Origin: Methanocaldococcus lauensis
Lineage (GTDB): Archaea > AGJL01 > Methanococci > Methanococcales > Methanocaldococcaceae
Assembly (NCBI RefSeq): GCF_902827225.1
Contig: NZ_LR792632.1
Location: 577,030 to 641,029, forward strand
DNA: 64,000 nucleotides
Reading direction: 5' to 3'
Part shown: positions 1 to 8,980 of the stretch, in pieces
Numbering within the stretch: the first letter of the stretch is position 1
How the letters are laid out: each line of letters opens with the position of its first letter
The notes under the pieces: generated by a model
The model's database searches: none
What the model was told of the DNA's origin: nothing
The model's input: the letters and a program-made list of their open reading frames with translations, nothing else
Translations under genes and position numbers: made by a program

Positions 1-190
1 GAATTAATGCCTCACATAAATCAGACCCAACTCCTGCTATAACTACTAACATAGCACACTCAACTATATCTGTCAATATTAAAGCATGTAAGTCATCTTT
101 TTGTGAACCAATTGCAAATAATGATAAAATACCAATGGTAAATCCAACTAATATCGTTGGATTATAAAAATAAATAACTGGATTCTCCAT
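1..190 (-). CDS. ehaG: EhaG, energy-converting hydrogenase A subunit G (5' part only)
   Basis: The first 63 codons of a membrane subunit of the Eha [NiFe]-hydrogenase, which uses an ion gradient to reduce ferredoxin with H2; the rest lies beyond the window edge. The peptide begins [20 protein letters not shown] and shows two hydrophobic stretches, around residues 13-26 and 43-56. ATG at 190 is preceded by AGGTGAT at good spacing. It is the seventh gene of a tightly packed minus-strand series whose sizes and order match ehaA-G of methanogens. Assignment rests on operon position more than on motifs. Confidence 0.8.
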   Translation of the reverse strand, partial: MENPVIYFYNPTILVGFTIGILSLFAIGSQKDDLHALILTDIVECAMLVVIAGVGSDLCEALI

Positions 191-199
191 AAATATCAC

Positions 200-661
200 C
201 TAATCCTTATGGAATAAGAGCCAACTGAATATAATAAATGATACTAACAGTATAGTACTCTCAAGAACTGTATCCATTCCTCTCGTATAGTAAAGAATCT
301 CATCCAATATTCCTCCAGGCGTTGAAACTATTGTTGTTCCAAAGTAGTAAGTTTTACTTTTTATCCACTCCGCTATTGGCGTTAAGTAGGCAGTTATCTT
401 TCCAATGTTTGGAGCATATTCAGGATACTGTGCCTTTATCAATGCTGGTTTTTTCAAAGGAATACCTCCTCTGTCGTAAGGAGCTAAAGGAGTTTTTAAT
501 GTTTGGGAGTGTGGAATTGGTTTAGGATAGAGTTGGTTATTATTTAGGTAGTGAGGAGTTAATAATCCAAATATAAATATTAATGCCAAAAATATAGAGA
601 AAATCCTTGGAACTACTTCTGGCTTTGAGAGATAATTCCAAATTTTACCAAGTTTTTTCAT
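200..661 (-). CDS. ehaF: EhaF, energy-converting hydrogenase A subunit F
   Basis: A 153-residue integral membrane subunit of Eha. One hydrophobic segment lies near residues 20-37 and a second at the C-terminus (about 133-151), with a proline-rich, probably extracytoplasmic, stretch between them ([21 protein letters not shown]). No cofactor motif is present, as expected for the small membrane subunits. Start ATG 661 follows AGGTGGAATA. It lies 19 bp after ehaE and 9 bp before ehaG, so it is co-transcribed. Identification is by gene order and length; its individual role in the complex is not known. Confidence 0.8.
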   Translation of the reverse strand: MKKLGKIWNYLSKPEVVPRIFSIFLALIFIFGLLTPHYLNNNQLYPKPIPHSQTLKTPLAPYDRGGIPLKKPALIKAQYPEYAPNIGKITAYLTPIAEWIKSKTYYFGTTIVSTPGGILDEILYYTRGMDTVLESTILLVSFIIFSWLLFHKD

Positions 662-680
662 TATTCCACCTAAAAATTAA

Positions 681-950
681 TTATTCAATATCAGATTCTT
701 TTTCATATTCCTCATTTTGAATTATTGCCCTAACTAAGATTAAACTTAAAATTGCATTAACTGCTATGAATGTCATTAATGCCAATGCCTCATCATAAGC
801 CAAAAATATAAAACAAACTCCAAAAGTGGCTACTTCTGTATTTAGTAATCTGATTAATCTATCGTTAGATTTAGGTCCAACAATTGCTCCAATGGTTCCA
901 ATAATCAACAATACATAACCAAGATACAGTAAATATTCAATATATTCCAT
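681..950 (-). CDS. ehaE: EhaE, energy-converting hydrogenase A subunit E
   Basis: An 89-residue protein with three predicted membrane helices (about residues 6-24, 38-52 and 56-75) and a short acidic tail. The layout resembles small subunits of Mrp-type antiporters and energy-converting hydrogenases, consistent with membrane-arm packing or ion translocation. Start ATG 950 is preceded by GGGGATAGTT. It sits between ehaD and ehaF with gaps of 12 and 19 bp. No catalytic motif is visible, so the name depends on the conserved order of the operon. Confidence 0.8.
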   Translation of the reverse strand: MEYIEYLLYLGYVLLIIGTIGAIVGPKSNDRLIRLLNTEVATFGVCFIFLAYDEALALMTFIAVNAILSLILVRAIIQNEEYEKESDIE

Positions 951-962
951 AACTATCCCCTT

Positions 963-1241
963 TTATTTAGACAATATTGGCAACTCTCTTCCATATTTTT
1001 TCTTTTTCTTTAATGTTGTTAAGTATTTCATATAACCAAGGAGTAGTATTATGGTTGATATTGGTTCACAGATTGAGGATATTATCGCTATATCCAAATA
1101 GTAAGATGAGACAATCATTCCAATTAAGCCAACATTTAACAGGCCTAACATTATTATCTTGTTTATTGGGTTTGTGTGCAATATAACTCCTAAACCTCCA
1201 AGAATACAACAAACTCCTGAAACAATTAATAAAATTTCCAA
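963..1241 (-). CDS. ehaD: EhaD, energy-converting hydrogenase A subunit D
   Basis: A 92-residue protein with three hydrophobic segments and a basic tail, resembling MnhC/NuoK-like small antiporter subunits in layout. The start appears to be TTG at 1241: GGTGAAAAT lies directly upstream and no in-frame ATG precedes the first helix. It is separated from ehaC by 16 bp and from ehaE by 12 bp. It is expected in the ion-translocating membrane module of Eha. Name by operon order and size. Confidence 0.78.
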   Translation of the reverse strand: MEILLIVSGVCCILGGLGVILHTNPINKIIMLGLLNVGLIGMIVSSYYLDIAIISSICEPISTIILLLGYMKYLTTLKKKKKYGRELPILSK

Positions 1242-1257
1242 ATTTTCACCTTTATTT

Positions 1258-1503
1258 TTATTCTATATCTTTTACTTGCTCTATTGTGTATGCTATGGCA
1301 TTAGATGTCAATGTTGAACATATAAAGTATATTATTGCCACTATTCCCCCCATGGGAGATTTTACATAAAGAGCAATTAATGCAGAGATGCAGAAACTCA
1401 AACAGCATAAATATAACAATTTTCTGGCTCTACTTCTTGTTAAAAATATTCTGAAAACCATTAACAATGCTATAAATCCAATAACTCCTTCTATTATGTC
1501 CAT
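1258..1503 (-). CDS. ehaC: EhaC, energy-converting hydrogenase A subunit C
   Basis: An 81-residue membrane protein with three hydrophobic segments (about 5-20, 29-46, 52-68). Its ATG at 1503 overlaps the TAA of ehaB (TAATG arrangement), which implies translational coupling. Like its neighbours it belongs to the membrane part of the Eha hydrogenase that supplies reduced ferredoxin in hydrogenotrophic methanogens. It has no recognisable motif of its own; the assignment is by position between ehaB and ehaD. Confidence 0.78.
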   Translation of the reverse strand: MDIIEGVIGFIALLMVFRIFLTRSRARKLLYLCCLSFCISALIALYVKSPMGGIVAIIYFICSTLTSNAIAYTIEQVKDIE

Positions 1504-1997
1504 TATTCCCCTCTATTCATCTTTTTAGCAATTTTTCCAAGTAATATAGAGGCATATTTATGCTCAAATCCTTGAATTGAAAATATTGCCAAAATCATTC
1601 CCCCAACAAAATATTTTGCCTCAATTATAGGATTTAGAAGATAGATAATTAAAGTTATAGTTAAAGCACCAGTAGTTCCAGCGTATCCTGGGTCAGCACA
1701 TAGTCTATTTCCTATCCAAACTAATAAGGCAGCTATTAACCCACCTTCAACTCCCATTAGATAGTTCATAATTGAAGCCAACAAAGTTCCTGCCGAAGCA
1801 TCTGGAGAACATACAATATTACCCATAAAGTATCCTCCATTCAGATTTCCACCAATATCTTTAATTTTTTCTCCAATTGTTTTAGCCCCTAAAACTCCAG
1901 GCTTTTCTGGTAGTCCAAAGTAAGTATCAATGAGAACGAAGTTAATCCAGCAGATAATTCCAGCAATTATAAGTTTTATAATATCTAAAATTTCCAT
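1503..1997 (-). CDS. ehaB: EhaB, energy-converting hydrogenase A subunit B
   Basis: A 164-residue membrane protein. An N-terminal helix (about 6-24) is followed by a loop with [20 protein letters not shown] and [18 protein letters not shown], then three further hydrophobic segments. This gene is longer than its small neighbours, as in other eha operons. ATG 1997 overlaps the TAA of ehaA and its own TAA overlaps the ATG of ehaC, so the three are translationally coupled. Function in the complex is inferred to be structural or ion-conducting. Confidence 0.8.
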   Translation of the reverse strand: MEILDIIKLIIAGIICWINFVLIDTYFGLPEKPGVLGAKTIGEKIKDIGGNLNGGYFMGNIVCSPDASAGTLLASIMNYLMGVEGGLIAALLVWIGNRLCADPGYAGTTGALTITLIIYLLNPIIEAKYFVGGMILAIFSIQGFEHKYASILLGKIAKKMNRGE

Positions 1998-2263
1998 TAT
2001 ACCTCACCAAATAACTTATGAGCATACTTTGACAACAAAGCCCCAAATAAGCCAGCAATAAAAGCTAAATATATATAATTTCCAAACAAATTCCTAAGAA
2101 TTGCCTCAATTCCTAATGCCAATATAGGCGTTGGGAATATTATAGATGTCTCAAAACTAAATCTAATAGGCTTTTTTTTAGGTAATATAGGAACTTTTAA
2201 GAATAATGCCACAACAATTGAAGTTATTAAAGATATTAAATATAAGAAAACTATATTAATCAC
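1997..2263 (-). CDS. ehaA: EhaA, energy-converting hydrogenase A subunit A
   Basis: An 88-residue membrane protein with three hydrophobic segments, the first gene of the eha series. The likely start is GTG at 2263, four bases after the TGA of the upstream HTH gene; the GGTGA used as ribosome binding site lies inside the end of that gene. The regulator-like gene and the hydrogenase operon are therefore almost certainly one transcript. Assignment by order and length. Confidence 0.77.
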   Translation of the reverse strand: MINIVFLYLISLITSIVVALFLKVPILPKKKPIRFSFETSIIFPTPILALGIEAILRNLFGNYIYLAFIAGLFGALLSKYAHKLFGEV

Positions 2264-2267
2264 CTTC

Positions 2268-2906
2268 TCACCAGTAGTGGATTATTATACAATCTTTATT
2301 AGTTGAGTAGATTGGAGGAACTTCATCTTTTGGAAACACTTGAATAATTACTTTTTTTCCAGTTTTTTCCATAAATTTTTTTTCTAATCTTCTAATGTCT
2401 GAACAGTCCAAAATAATTTCAACATTTTTATTGTCTATATGATAGCCAAAAACTTTTATTTTTCCTCTTGATAATCCAATACTTTCTATGCTCATAACTT
2501 TTAATCTATTTCTCATTTCATTTAATAGGGTTTCTCTACTTATAATCAATACTGGATAATTATCTATAATTCTCAAATATCTTTTTTCACCTTTATTTAT
2601 TATCTCGGAGACAAATTCAATAAATGTATCTTCAAATTTTAATAGGGATAGAGTGTCTAAAAGTTCAATTATTGGATTTTCAATATTTTTTGAGGAAAAA
2701 CATTTTAATAAGCCAAGAGTTATTGCAGTTGCTATAAGTTTAGTAGATTGTCTTTTTCCTTTTTCCAACATACTAAGATGAGATTGACTAATACCACTTT
2801 CTTTTGCCAATTTTGATTGAGTAATTTTTAATTTTTCCCTGAATGTTTGAATATATTGAGGATTTAACAATATAGCTCTTTCAATGATTTCTAATTTTTT
2901 ATACAT
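2268..2906 (-). CDS. XRE-family HTH regulator at the head of the eha operon
   Basis: A 212-residue protein with a clear Cro/C1-type helix-turn-helix at about residues 17-68 ([19 protein letters not shown] followed by [13 protein letters not shown]). The remaining 140 residues, including [20 protein letters not shown]-like sequence, match no domain I can name and could be a sensor or oligomerisation part. ATG 2906 is preceded by GTGAGAAT. It is four bases upstream of ehaA on the same strand, so it may autoregulate the eha transcript. The ligand and operator are unknown. The DNA-binding call is firm; the regulatory target is inferred from context. Confidence 0.8.
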   Translation of the reverse strand: MYKKLEIIERAILLNPQYIQTFREKLKITQSKLAKESGISQSHLSMLEKGKRQSTKLIATAITLGLLKCFSSKNIENPIIELLDTLSLLKFEDTFIEFVSEIINKGEKRYLRIIDNYPVLIISRETLLNEMRNRLKVMSIESIGLSRGKIKVFGYHIDNKNVEIILDCSDIRRLEKKFMEKTGKKVIIQVFPKDEVPPIYSTNKDCIIIHYW

Positions 2907-3076
2907 ATTCTCACTAACATAGAGGAAATTATTTTCCTACATTTTTCATAATTAATCATTACATTATCGCTATCGAATAGTTTTATTCCATAAGAAATAT
3001 ATAAAAGTTATCTACTAAAAACCATATAGAAAATTTTATATAACAAATTGATTAAAAGTTCCCTTAGGTGATAGTT

Positions 3077-3676
3077 ATGGAGAATGTTCAAAATGTTCAG
3101 AGATTGGACTGTCCAGTATGTGGGAGTAAGGGAAGTTTTGTAATTACAACTCATCAAATAGACATTCCATACTTTGGTCCTGTATTGGAGACAACAATGA
3201 TATGTGAAAAATGCAATTTTAGAAGGAGCGATGTGTTTCCATTAGAAGTTAGGGAGCCAAAAAGATATAAATTAAAAATTAAAAGTGAAAAAGATTTAAA
3301 TAAAAGAGTTGTTAGAAGTTCCTCTGCCTATATACAAATTCCTGAATTAGGAGTTGAAATAAAACCTGGCCCATTGGCTGAGGGATTTGTTAGTAATGTA
3401 GAGGGAGTTTTAAATAGAGTTGATAATATCTTACAAACTTTAATTAGATGGGCGGAAACAGAAGAGCAAAAAAAGAAAGCAGAGGAAATTAGAGAGAGAA
3501 TAAAAAAATTAAAAGAAGGAAAAGATGAGGCAACTTTAATACTAATTGACCCATTAGGTCATAGTGCAATTATTGGAGAAGGCGTTGAGGAGGAGATATT
3601 GAGTGAAGAGGAAGTTGAAAAATTAAAAGAAGGAATTGTAATTATGGATTTAGATAAAGAAAAAGAGAAAAAATAA
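3077..3676 (+). CDS. ZPR1-type zinc finger protein
   Basis: A 199-residue archaeal ZPR1-domain protein. Cysteines C12, C15, C43 and C46 form a CxxC...CxxC zinc site (DCPVCGS and ICEKCNFRRSD), followed by the beta-rich region with PGPLAEGFVSNVEGVL that typifies ZPR1 domains, and an acidic/basic coiled C-terminus. Eukaryotic ZPR1 binds or chaperones eEF1A; the archaeal role is not established. ATG 3077 is preferred because GGTGAT lies just upstream; GTG at 3068 would extend it by three residues. It is monocistronic and faces away from the HTH-eha operon. Confidence 0.88.
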   Translation: MENVQNVQRLDCPVCGSKGSFVITTHQIDIPYFGPVLETTMICEKCNFRRSDVFPLEVREPKRYKLKIKSEKDLNKRVVRSSSAYIQIPELGVEIKPGPLAEGFVSNVEGVLNRVDNILQTLIRWAETEEQKKKAEEIRERIKKLKEGKDEATLILIDPLGHSAIIGEGVEEEILSEEEVEKLKEGIVIMDLDKEKEKK

Positions 3677-3737
3677 TGGCTCAGTTCGGGTAAGTCTCAT
3701 CACAGTTCAGATAACCCTCTTTTCATCATAGCCATTA
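3674..3737 (-). ncRNA. C/D box guide sRNA, two guides, probably for 23S rRNA
   Basis: Read on the minus strand this is a complete archaeal C/D sRNA: terminal stem TAATGGCT/AGCCATTA, box C ATGATGA (3723-3729), D' CTGA (3707-3710), C' GTGATGA (3697-3703) and box D CTGA (3681-3684), with 12-nt guides AAAGAGGGTTAT and GACTTACCCGAA. The 12/12 spacing is typical for the class. By recall, the D' guide matches the helix 69 region of 23S rRNA, with the fifth-base rule pointing at C1920 (E. coli numbering), and the D guide matches nearby around G1949. Box geometry is seen directly; the targets are inferred from memory of rRNA. It begins at the stop codon of the ZPR1 gene and is antisense to that transcript's 3' end. 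Confidence 0.88.
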
Positions 3738-3819
3738 ATAATATGGTAAAAGATTTATATCCATAAATTACAAAATAACTAATAAACAAAATCTAAGTAA
3801 AACAATATATGGTGAAAAC

Positions 3820-4257
3820 TTGTATAAAAAAATAGTTGTTCCTACAGATGGGTCAGATGTTTCAATTGAAGCAGCAAAGCACGCAATTGTAATAGCTAAA
3901 AAATTTGATGCTGAAATTTATGCAATATATGTAGTTGATGTCTCTCCATTTGTCGGAATTCCTGCTGAAGGTACTTGGGAGTTAATAAGTGAAGTGTTAA
4001 GAGAAGAAGGGGAAGAGGCATTAAAAAAGATTAAAAAAATGGCAGAAGATAACGATGTAGAGGTTCATACTGAAATGATAGAGGGAGTTCCTGCAAAGGA
4101 AATTGTTGAATATGCTGAAAAAAAAGAGGCAGATTTAATCGTTATGGGAACGACTGGAAAGACTGGATTAGAAAGAATATTATTGGGTAGTGTTGCTGAA
4201 AGAGTTATTAAAAATGCTCATTGTCCTGTTTTAGTAGTTAAAAAGCCAAAAAAATAA
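3820..4257 (+). CDS. Universal stress protein, UspA family, ATP-binding type
   Basis: A 145-residue single-domain Usp. It has the N-terminal VPTDGSDVS strand-loop and the C-terminal nucleotide loop MGTTGKTGLERILLGSVAER, which fits the G-2x-G-9x-G-S/T pattern of ATP-binding members such as MJ0577. The start appears to be TTG at 3820: GGTGA lies five bases upstream and the family begins with MYKKI at this point. A TATA-like sequence (ACAATATATGG) lies just upstream, so the leader would be short. The cellular role is not known beyond stress-linked nucleotide binding. It converges on the reductase gene with a 3-bp gap. Confidence 0.92.
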   Translation: MYKKIVVPTDGSDVSIEAAKHAIVIAKKFDAEIYAIYVVDVSPFVGIPAEGTWELISEVLREEGEEALKKIKKMAEDNDVEVHTEMIEGVPAKEIVEYAEKKEADLIVMGTTGKTGLERILLGSVAERVIKNAHCPVLVVKKPKK

Positions 4258-4260
4258 TAT

Positions 4261-5439
4261 TTATAACAAATCCTTAAAGTATTTTAAAAGGGAAGGTTTT
4301 TTAGTTATTATTCTTTTAACAAATTTTTTCAAATCTATACCATCTAAACTCTCTCCTAAAGCTTCTGCTAAAGCATCTAATTCATCATCACTCATTTTTT
4401 CTAAAATTTTTCTATATTTTAAGTGGTTCATTAAATACTCGTAATGTTTCTCTTTCCATCTATCCTCATATTCCTTTAAAATTTTCTCGCTCCAATCATT
4501 CATTTTTATTGCCTTACTTGCAACTTCTCCAGCTATTAATCCACAATCCATAGCTAAATAAATCCCCCCTCCAGTTAGAGGACTTATTTGCCCAGCAGCA
4601 TCACCAACAACTAAAACTCCGTCAGTGTATGTTTTTTCTATAGGTCCTGAAACTGGCGCTCCTCCTACCTTAAATTCTATAGGTGTTGCTTCTTTTAATC
4701 TATCCTTTGCCATACCATTTTCTATAAAATCTTCTAAGTAATCTATTGCCTTCTTTTTTCTATCTCTCACACCTAAACCAACATTGGCAGTATCTCCTTT
4801 TGGGAATATCCAAACATAACCTCCTGGGGATATTTCATTTCCAAAATAAAATTCCATCATATTTTTGTCTAATAATTTAACATTAGCCATTTCATATTCT
4901 GCACAAGAACAAACTTCCAAAGGTTTCTTTTTTGCTTTCAGTCCAGCATACTCTGCTATATTGCTCTCTACACCATCCGCCGCTATAACAATTTTAGTTT
5001 TTATACAGTATTCCTCTCCCAAAAATTCAACTATAACATTCCAATAATCCCCATCTTTTTCTAATCCTATTGCTGTTGTTTTAACAGATACTTTTGAACC
5101 TGCTTTAGCCGCTCTTATAGCCAAATACTTGTCAAAAATTTTCCTTTCTACGACATATCCTTGTGCTTTATCTTGAGTAACTATAACCTTTTTTCCTGAA
5201 GGAGAAAATAAAATACCTCCTTTAATAATATTTCTTACAAATTCTGGTTTTGGCTTTATACCAAATTCTTCTATTGATGGAATTGCCTCAGCACATCTTA
5301 CTGGTTCTCCAATTTCTTGAGATTTCTCTATTAACAAAGTTTTAGCCCCATTCTTTGCCGAAGCATAACTTGCCATACATCCTCCAGGTCCTGCTCCAAC
5401 TACAACAACATCATAAGTATCGTTTAATTCTCTCATCAT
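4261..5439 (-). CDS. Digeranylgeranylglycerophospholipid reductase (geranylgeranyl reductase family)
   Basis: A 392-residue FAD enzyme that saturates the geranylgeranyl chains of archaeal ether lipids. It shows an N-terminal Rossmann dinucleotide motif (VVVGAGPGG, residues 12-20), the family signature PVRCAEAI, and a second FAD motif [22 protein letters not shown] 5439 is chosen because GAGGGAGA precedes it and the ferredoxin TAA overlaps it (TAATG); an upstream in-frame start would run into the ferredoxin gene. Coupling to a ferredoxin gene is meaningful: in Methanosarcina an adjacently encoded ferredoxin is the reductant for this reaction. Confidence 0.9.
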   Translation of the reverse strand: MMRELNDTYDVVVVGAGPGGCMASYASAKNGAKTLLIEKSQEIGEPVRCAEAIPSIEEFGIKPKPEFVRNIIKGGILFSPSGKKVIVTQDKAQGYVVERKIFDKYLAIRAAKAGSKVSVKTTAIGLEKDGDYWNVIVEFLGEEYCIKTKIVIAADGVESNIAEYAGLKAKKKPLEVCSCAEYEMANVKLLDKNMMEFYFGNEISPGGYVWIFPKGDTANVGLGVRDRKKKAIDYLEDFIENGMAKDRLKEATPIEFKVGGAPVSGPIEKTYTDGVLVVGDAAGQISPLTGGGIYLAMDCGLIAGEVASKAIKMNDWSEKILKEYEDRWKEKHYEYLMNHLKYRKILEKMSDDELDALAEALGESLDGIDLKKFVKRIITKKPSLLKYFKDLL

Positions 5440-5609
5440 TATTCTCCCTCTAATGCATTTAATGGACATACGATTACACACATATTACAGTTATTACACT
5501 TCTCTATATCAATCTCTATAATATGCTCTATTAAATTAATAGCCAGTTGTTCGCAAACTCCTACACACGCTCCACAGTAGCCACATTTTTTGTAGTTTAT
5601 CTTTACCAT
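5439..5609 (-). CDS. 2[4Fe-4S] ferredoxin paired with geranylgeranyl reductase
   Basis: A 56-residue bacterial-type ferredoxin with two cluster motifs, C9-C12-C15-C19 and C38-C41-C44-C48. The first cluster's last Cys is followed by Glu where Pro is usual (GVCEQ), and the second ends in the standard CP. ATG 5609 follows AGGGAAATT; a GTG four codons upstream is less likely. Its stop overlaps the reductase start by one base, so the two proteins are made together. Probable role: electron donor to the lipid reductase. Confidence 0.9.
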   Translation of the reverse strand: MVKINYKKCGYCGACVGVCEQLAINLIEHIIEIDIEKCNNCNMCVIVCPLNALEGE

Positions 5610-5638
5610 AATTTCCCTCACTTAAATATAGTTTTGGT

Positions 5639-6649
5639 TTAAAAAATATCCAAATATTCACTAATAACATTTTTGACTGTATTAACCATTAGTTTAGTAT
5701 CTTCGGAAGGAAATATATATTTGTCTTCTTCTATATTTAATTTCTCATATCCTTCTAAAAAAGATACTGGACCATATTTTAAGCCAATCCCATAACCCCC
5801 TTCTAAAACACTTACAACGCTATATTTACTTAATTTATAGCCAGCAAACTTATAAAATGTTTCAGTTAAATCAATAGATGCTAAGCCATCATTCATATAG
5901 GCATCAAAACCAGAAGAAACTAAAACAATTTTTGGCTTAAAGTATTTTAATATAGGATCTACAATCTCAATCCATGCATATATATAATCAGAATCAGTAG
6001 AATGTGATTTAAATGGAAGATTTATTTTAGTCCCTCTTGCATTATCTCCTCCTAAATCAAATATGTCTCCAGTTCCAGGATATATTCCTTTTTGATGAAA
6101 GTCTATATGAATAATATCTTCATCATTCCAAAAAATTTCTTGTGTGCCATTTCCATGATGAACATCAAAGTCAATTATTATAACTTTTTTCATAAATTTT
6201 TTTAATAAATATGCAGAACCACAAATATTGTTAAAAATACAGAATCCATTTGATGGAGCTCCTAAAGCCCTCCCAGAGATTCCAGCATGATGTCCAGGAG
6301 GTCTTGTTAAAACAAAATATAAATCTTTATTTTTTAAAGATAACTTTACAGCATCTTTGGACATTTTAAATGCTGATAATGCCGCGTCTAATGTGTCTTT
6401 ACATATATAGGTGTCAGTATCATAGTATGTAAAATTTAAATTACTTAGATTAATTATAGTTTCAACATACTCTTTATCGTGAATTTTTAAAATCTCATCA
6501 ATAGTGGATTTTTCAGTCATCAAAATTATATCGTTGTATCCTTTTGATTTCAAATTTTCTAAGATTATTTTAACTCTTTCTGGATTCTCTACATGATAAA
6601 ATTTAGGTTTATGCTTTAAAACTTCTGGATTAAATAATATTTTTGGCAT
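5639..6649 (-). CDS. Histone deacetylase / AcuC-family zinc deacylase
   Basis: A 336-residue arginase/deacetylase-fold hydrolase. The catalytic set is intact: RPPGHHAG (His pair at about 120-121), the zinc ligands in IIDFDVHHGNGTQE (about 159-171), GFDAYMNDGLA, and the active-site glycine/tyrosine motif VLEGGYG. Members remove acyl groups from lysines, polyamines or small molecules. The substrate here is unknown; deacetylation of a chromatin protein or acyl-CoA synthetase would be conjecture. Start ATG 6649 lies 9 bp after the end of korC on the same strand, so it may be co-transcribed with korC. Confidence 0.9.
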   Translation of the reverse strand: MPKILFNPEVLKHKPKFYHVENPERVKIILENLKSKGYNDIILMTEKSTIDEILKIHDKEYVETIINLSNLNFTYYDTDTYICKDTLDAALSAFKMSKDAVKLSLKNKDLYFVLTRPPGHHAGISGRALGAPSNGFCIFNNICGSAYLLKKFMKKVIIIDFDVHHGNGTQEIFWNDEDIIHIDFHQKGIYPGTGDIFDLGGDNARGTKINLPFKSHSTDSDYIYAWIEIVDPILKYFKPKIVLVSSGFDAYMNDGLASIDLTETFYKFAGYKLSKYSVVSVLEGGYGIGLKYGPVSFLEGYEKLNIEEDKYIFPSEDTKLMVNTVKNVISEYLDIF

Positions 6650-6658
6650 TATTCATCC

Positions 6659-7195
6659 CTAAATCAATTTTTCATAGCCAATATTGAATGCCATAAGGTT
6701 TTTTTCTTCAGTTCCTTTTGGAACACTATCTAAAATCGCTTTTTCCATACTCTCCTTTGAGACAATTTTTGTTAATTTAGTTAATGCTCCCAACATAACG
6801 ATATTCGCAACTATTGGAAGTTTTATCTCCTCTGAGGCAATTCTCGTAAATGGAACTTTATAAATTTTTACATCAACTTCTGGTTTTTCAGATGTAGAAA
6901 CTAAATCCTCATCAACTAATAAAATTCCTCCTTCTTTAATGTCGTCTTTATATTTATCATATGCCTGTTGTGACATACATACTAAAATGTCTGGCTTTAT
7001 AACTTTTGGATAATCTATAGGCTCATCACTTATAACTACCTCAGATTTACTTGCTCCTCCTCTTGCTTCTGGTCCATAAGATTGAGTTTGAACTGCCTCC
7101 TTATTATCGTATAAAGATGCGGCTCTACCTAAGATAACTCCTGCTAAAATTATCCCTTGACCACCAAATCCAGACAGTCTTATCTCTTTTCTCAT
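6659..7195 (-). CDS. korC: 2-oxoglutarate ferredoxin oxidoreductase, gamma subunit
   Basis: A 178-residue gamma subunit of the 2-oxoacid:ferredoxin oxidoreductase family. The opening motif LSGFGGQGIILAGVILGRAA and the downstream QSYGPEARGGASKSEVVIS are diagnostic. In methanogens with an incomplete reductive TCA path this enzyme makes 2-oxoglutarate from succinyl-CoA. ATG 7195 follows a purine-rich GGGAGAGGG. It lies 129 bp downstream of korB, with a possible TATA (CGTATAAATAAAC on the minus strand near 7260) between them. The alpha and delta subunits are not in this window. Confidence 0.88.
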   Translation of the reverse strand: MRKEIRLSGFGGQGIILAGVILGRAASLYDNKEAVQTQSYGPEARGGASKSEVVISDEPIDYPKVIKPDILVCMSQQAYDKYKDDIKEGGILLVDEDLVSTSEKPEVDVKIYKVPFTRIASEEIKLPIVANIVMLGALTKLTKIVSKESMEKAILDSVPKGTEEKNLMAFNIGYEKLI

Positions 7196-7324
7196 TCTAA
7201 CCCTCTCCCTTTCAATTTAATTTTTTAATTTGGAAATAATAAATTTTAGAAGATTATTTAAGTTTATTTATACGATAAATTATTCAAATAAATTGCATGC
7301 ATAATTGTTGATTTATTGTTTTTG

Positions 7325-8146
7325 TTATTCTTTATTTTTTTCTTTTAGTCTTTCTATTAATTTATTTAATTCTTCAACAAATTCTGGTTTTTCAATGTCT
7401 AAAAACTCTCCAACTATTATTTTTCCATTTAGTTCTTCTTCACTTAGGTTTTTAGCTCTGTTTATATGAATGGAATTTTCTTTAAAAAATTTAATCATAT
7501 CTGCTGGTCTTCTTGAAATATTAAATCTACCGTAGTATGTTGGACATTGAGAAACTACTTCAATAAAAGAAAATCCTTTTTTCTGAATACCCTTTTTAAT
7601 TGCTCTAACAAGTTGAATTGGATGAGCCGTTGTCCATCTTGCCACATAAGTGGCTCCAGCAGACATAGCCAATTTACATAAATCCATACTATTCTCTATA
7701 AAGCCATAAGGGGCTGTAGTAGCTTTTTTTCCATAAGGAGTTGTTGGAGAAACCTGCCCTCCAGTCATTCCATATATGTTGTTATTTATACAGATAACTG
7801 TTAAATCTATATTTCTCCTACATCCATGAATAAAGTGATTCCCTCCAATAGCTGCTAAATCTCCATCTCCTGTAAATACAACAACATATTTATCTGGCCT
7901 TGCAATTTTTACACCGGTTGCAAATGCTATAGGTCTTCCATGGGTTGTGTGTAAAGAATCACAATACAGATAGCCTGGAATTCTTGATGAACAACCTATT
8001 CCAGAGATAGCTATGTAGTCTTCAGGCTTAATGTTTAATTCTTCAATAGCCTTTAAAAAACAGTTTATAACTATTCCATTACCACAACCAGAACAGAAAA
8101 TATGTGGCAATCTGTCCCTTCTCATATACTTTAAAGAAGGATGCAA
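7325..8146 (-). CDS. korB: 2-oxoglutarate ferredoxin oxidoreductase, beta subunit (TPP-binding)
   Basis: A 273-residue beta subunit. The thiamine-pyrophosphate motif is seen as FTGDGDLAAIGGNH followed by INNNIYGMTGGQ. Cysteines in FCSGCGNG and GIGCSSR are likely ligands of the conserved [4Fe-4S] cluster. With korC it forms part of the enzyme that carboxylates succinyl-CoA using reduced ferredoxin. The KorB rather than PorB or VorB assignment follows the neighbourhood with korC and M. jannaschii synteny by recall. The alpha subunit must be encoded elsewhere. Confidence 0.88.
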   Translation of the reverse strand: MHPSLKYMRRDRLPHIFCSGCGNGIVINCFLKAIEELNIKPEDYIAISGIGCSSRIPGYLYCDSLHTTHGRPIAFATGVKIARPDKYVVVFTGDGDLAAIGGNHFIHGCRRNIDLTVICINNNIYGMTGGQVSPTTPYGKKATTAPYGFIENSMDLCKLAMSAGATYVARWTTAHPIQLVRAIKKGIQKKGFSFIEVVSQCPTYYGRFNISRRPADMIKFFKENSIHINRAKNLSEEELNGKIIVGEFLDIEKPEFVEELNKLIERLKEKNKE

Positions 8147-8169
8147 AATATCACCTCAAAATTTTTATT

Positions 8170-8955
8170 TTATCTCTTTTTCATAGTTACAGTGTGGCTT
8201 AATTCAAACACGGCTCCAGACAACTCATTCCCAATATCTTGAATATCTGCCAAATCTAACTCAATCTCATCTTTTTGAACCGATATTGCAACAGGTAAAT
8301 ATTTATAGGCTATTTCAAACATTTCAAAAGGTTTGCATAATAAGTCAATTCCAATCAATCCATCAAAGTTTTTATCACTGAAATTTTGAGTTTTAATTTT
8401 ATTGATAATTACATTTTCCATATCTAAAGAGGCTATCAAATCCTTTATAACCTCTTCCTCGCTTTTTCCAACACCTTCAAAAACTGCCTTAACCCTTATA
8501 AATCCTTCATCTTCAAAATCAATTATTTCATCTTCGTCATATTTTCCTTTTTTGTATTCTTCTACATTAATCTCTTTCTTTTTTTCTTCATCTATATATA
8601 CGTTAAATCCAACCTTGTAGGTTTCTACAAATGTTTTAAAAAAACTTATAACTAAGGCTAAGACTTCATTTATTTCATTAGATTTGAGCTTTAATTTTGC
8701 TGGCTTTATAACTTCTATATCAGCACCATACTTTAAACAGAAATCTATATAATCTTTAAAACTATTAAACTCTATTTCAAATTCTCCAATTTTTGTATAA
8801 AACTTTAAATTTTCATTTTCTTCTAAATCTTCATCAATATATCTAAGTTTAGCGTTATACTTTTCTTTTAATTCCTTAGATAATTTTTCAAATTCTTTTT
8901 CAACAACATCTTTTACATTTCCTTTAACTTCTTCTAATGCATGTATTTTTATCAT
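8170..8955 (-). CDS. Conserved hypothetical protein, acidic, soluble
   Basis: A 261-residue protein I do not recognise. It is rich in Glu/Lys with no hydrophobic segment and no cysteine cluster. Weakly repeated alpha/beta stretches (IGEFEIEFNSFKDYIDF and IGIDLLCKPFEMFEIAYKY) and a C-terminal VSVQKDEIELDLADIQDI-like stretch suggest a compact cytoplasmic fold. ATG 8955 follows GGTGGTATAA. It sits between the korB and vapC-like genes on the same strand, 23 bp upstream of korB, so co-transcription with korB is possible. It corresponds in position to MJ0538 of M. jannaschii. Confidence 0.75.
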   Translation of the reverse strand: MIKIHALEEVKGNVKDVVEKEFEKLSKELKEKYNAKLRYIDEDLEENENLKFYTKIGEFEIEFNSFKDYIDFCLKYGADIEVIKPAKLKLKSNEINEVLALVISFFKTFVETYKVGFNVYIDEEKKKEINVEEYKKGKYDEDEIIDFEDEGFIRVKAVFEGVGKSEEEVIKDLIASLDMENVIINKIKTQNFSDKNFDGLIGIDLLCKPFEMFEIAYKYLPVAISVQKDEIELDLADIQDIGNELSGAVFELSHTVTMKKR

Positions 8956-8980
8956 TTATACCACCAAAGTAAAAATATAA

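Noticed and set aside
3820-3822. Possible truncation of the UspA gene because no ATG is present
   Set aside because: TTG at 3820 has a well-spaced GGTGA and gives the standard family N-terminus, so the gene is complete.
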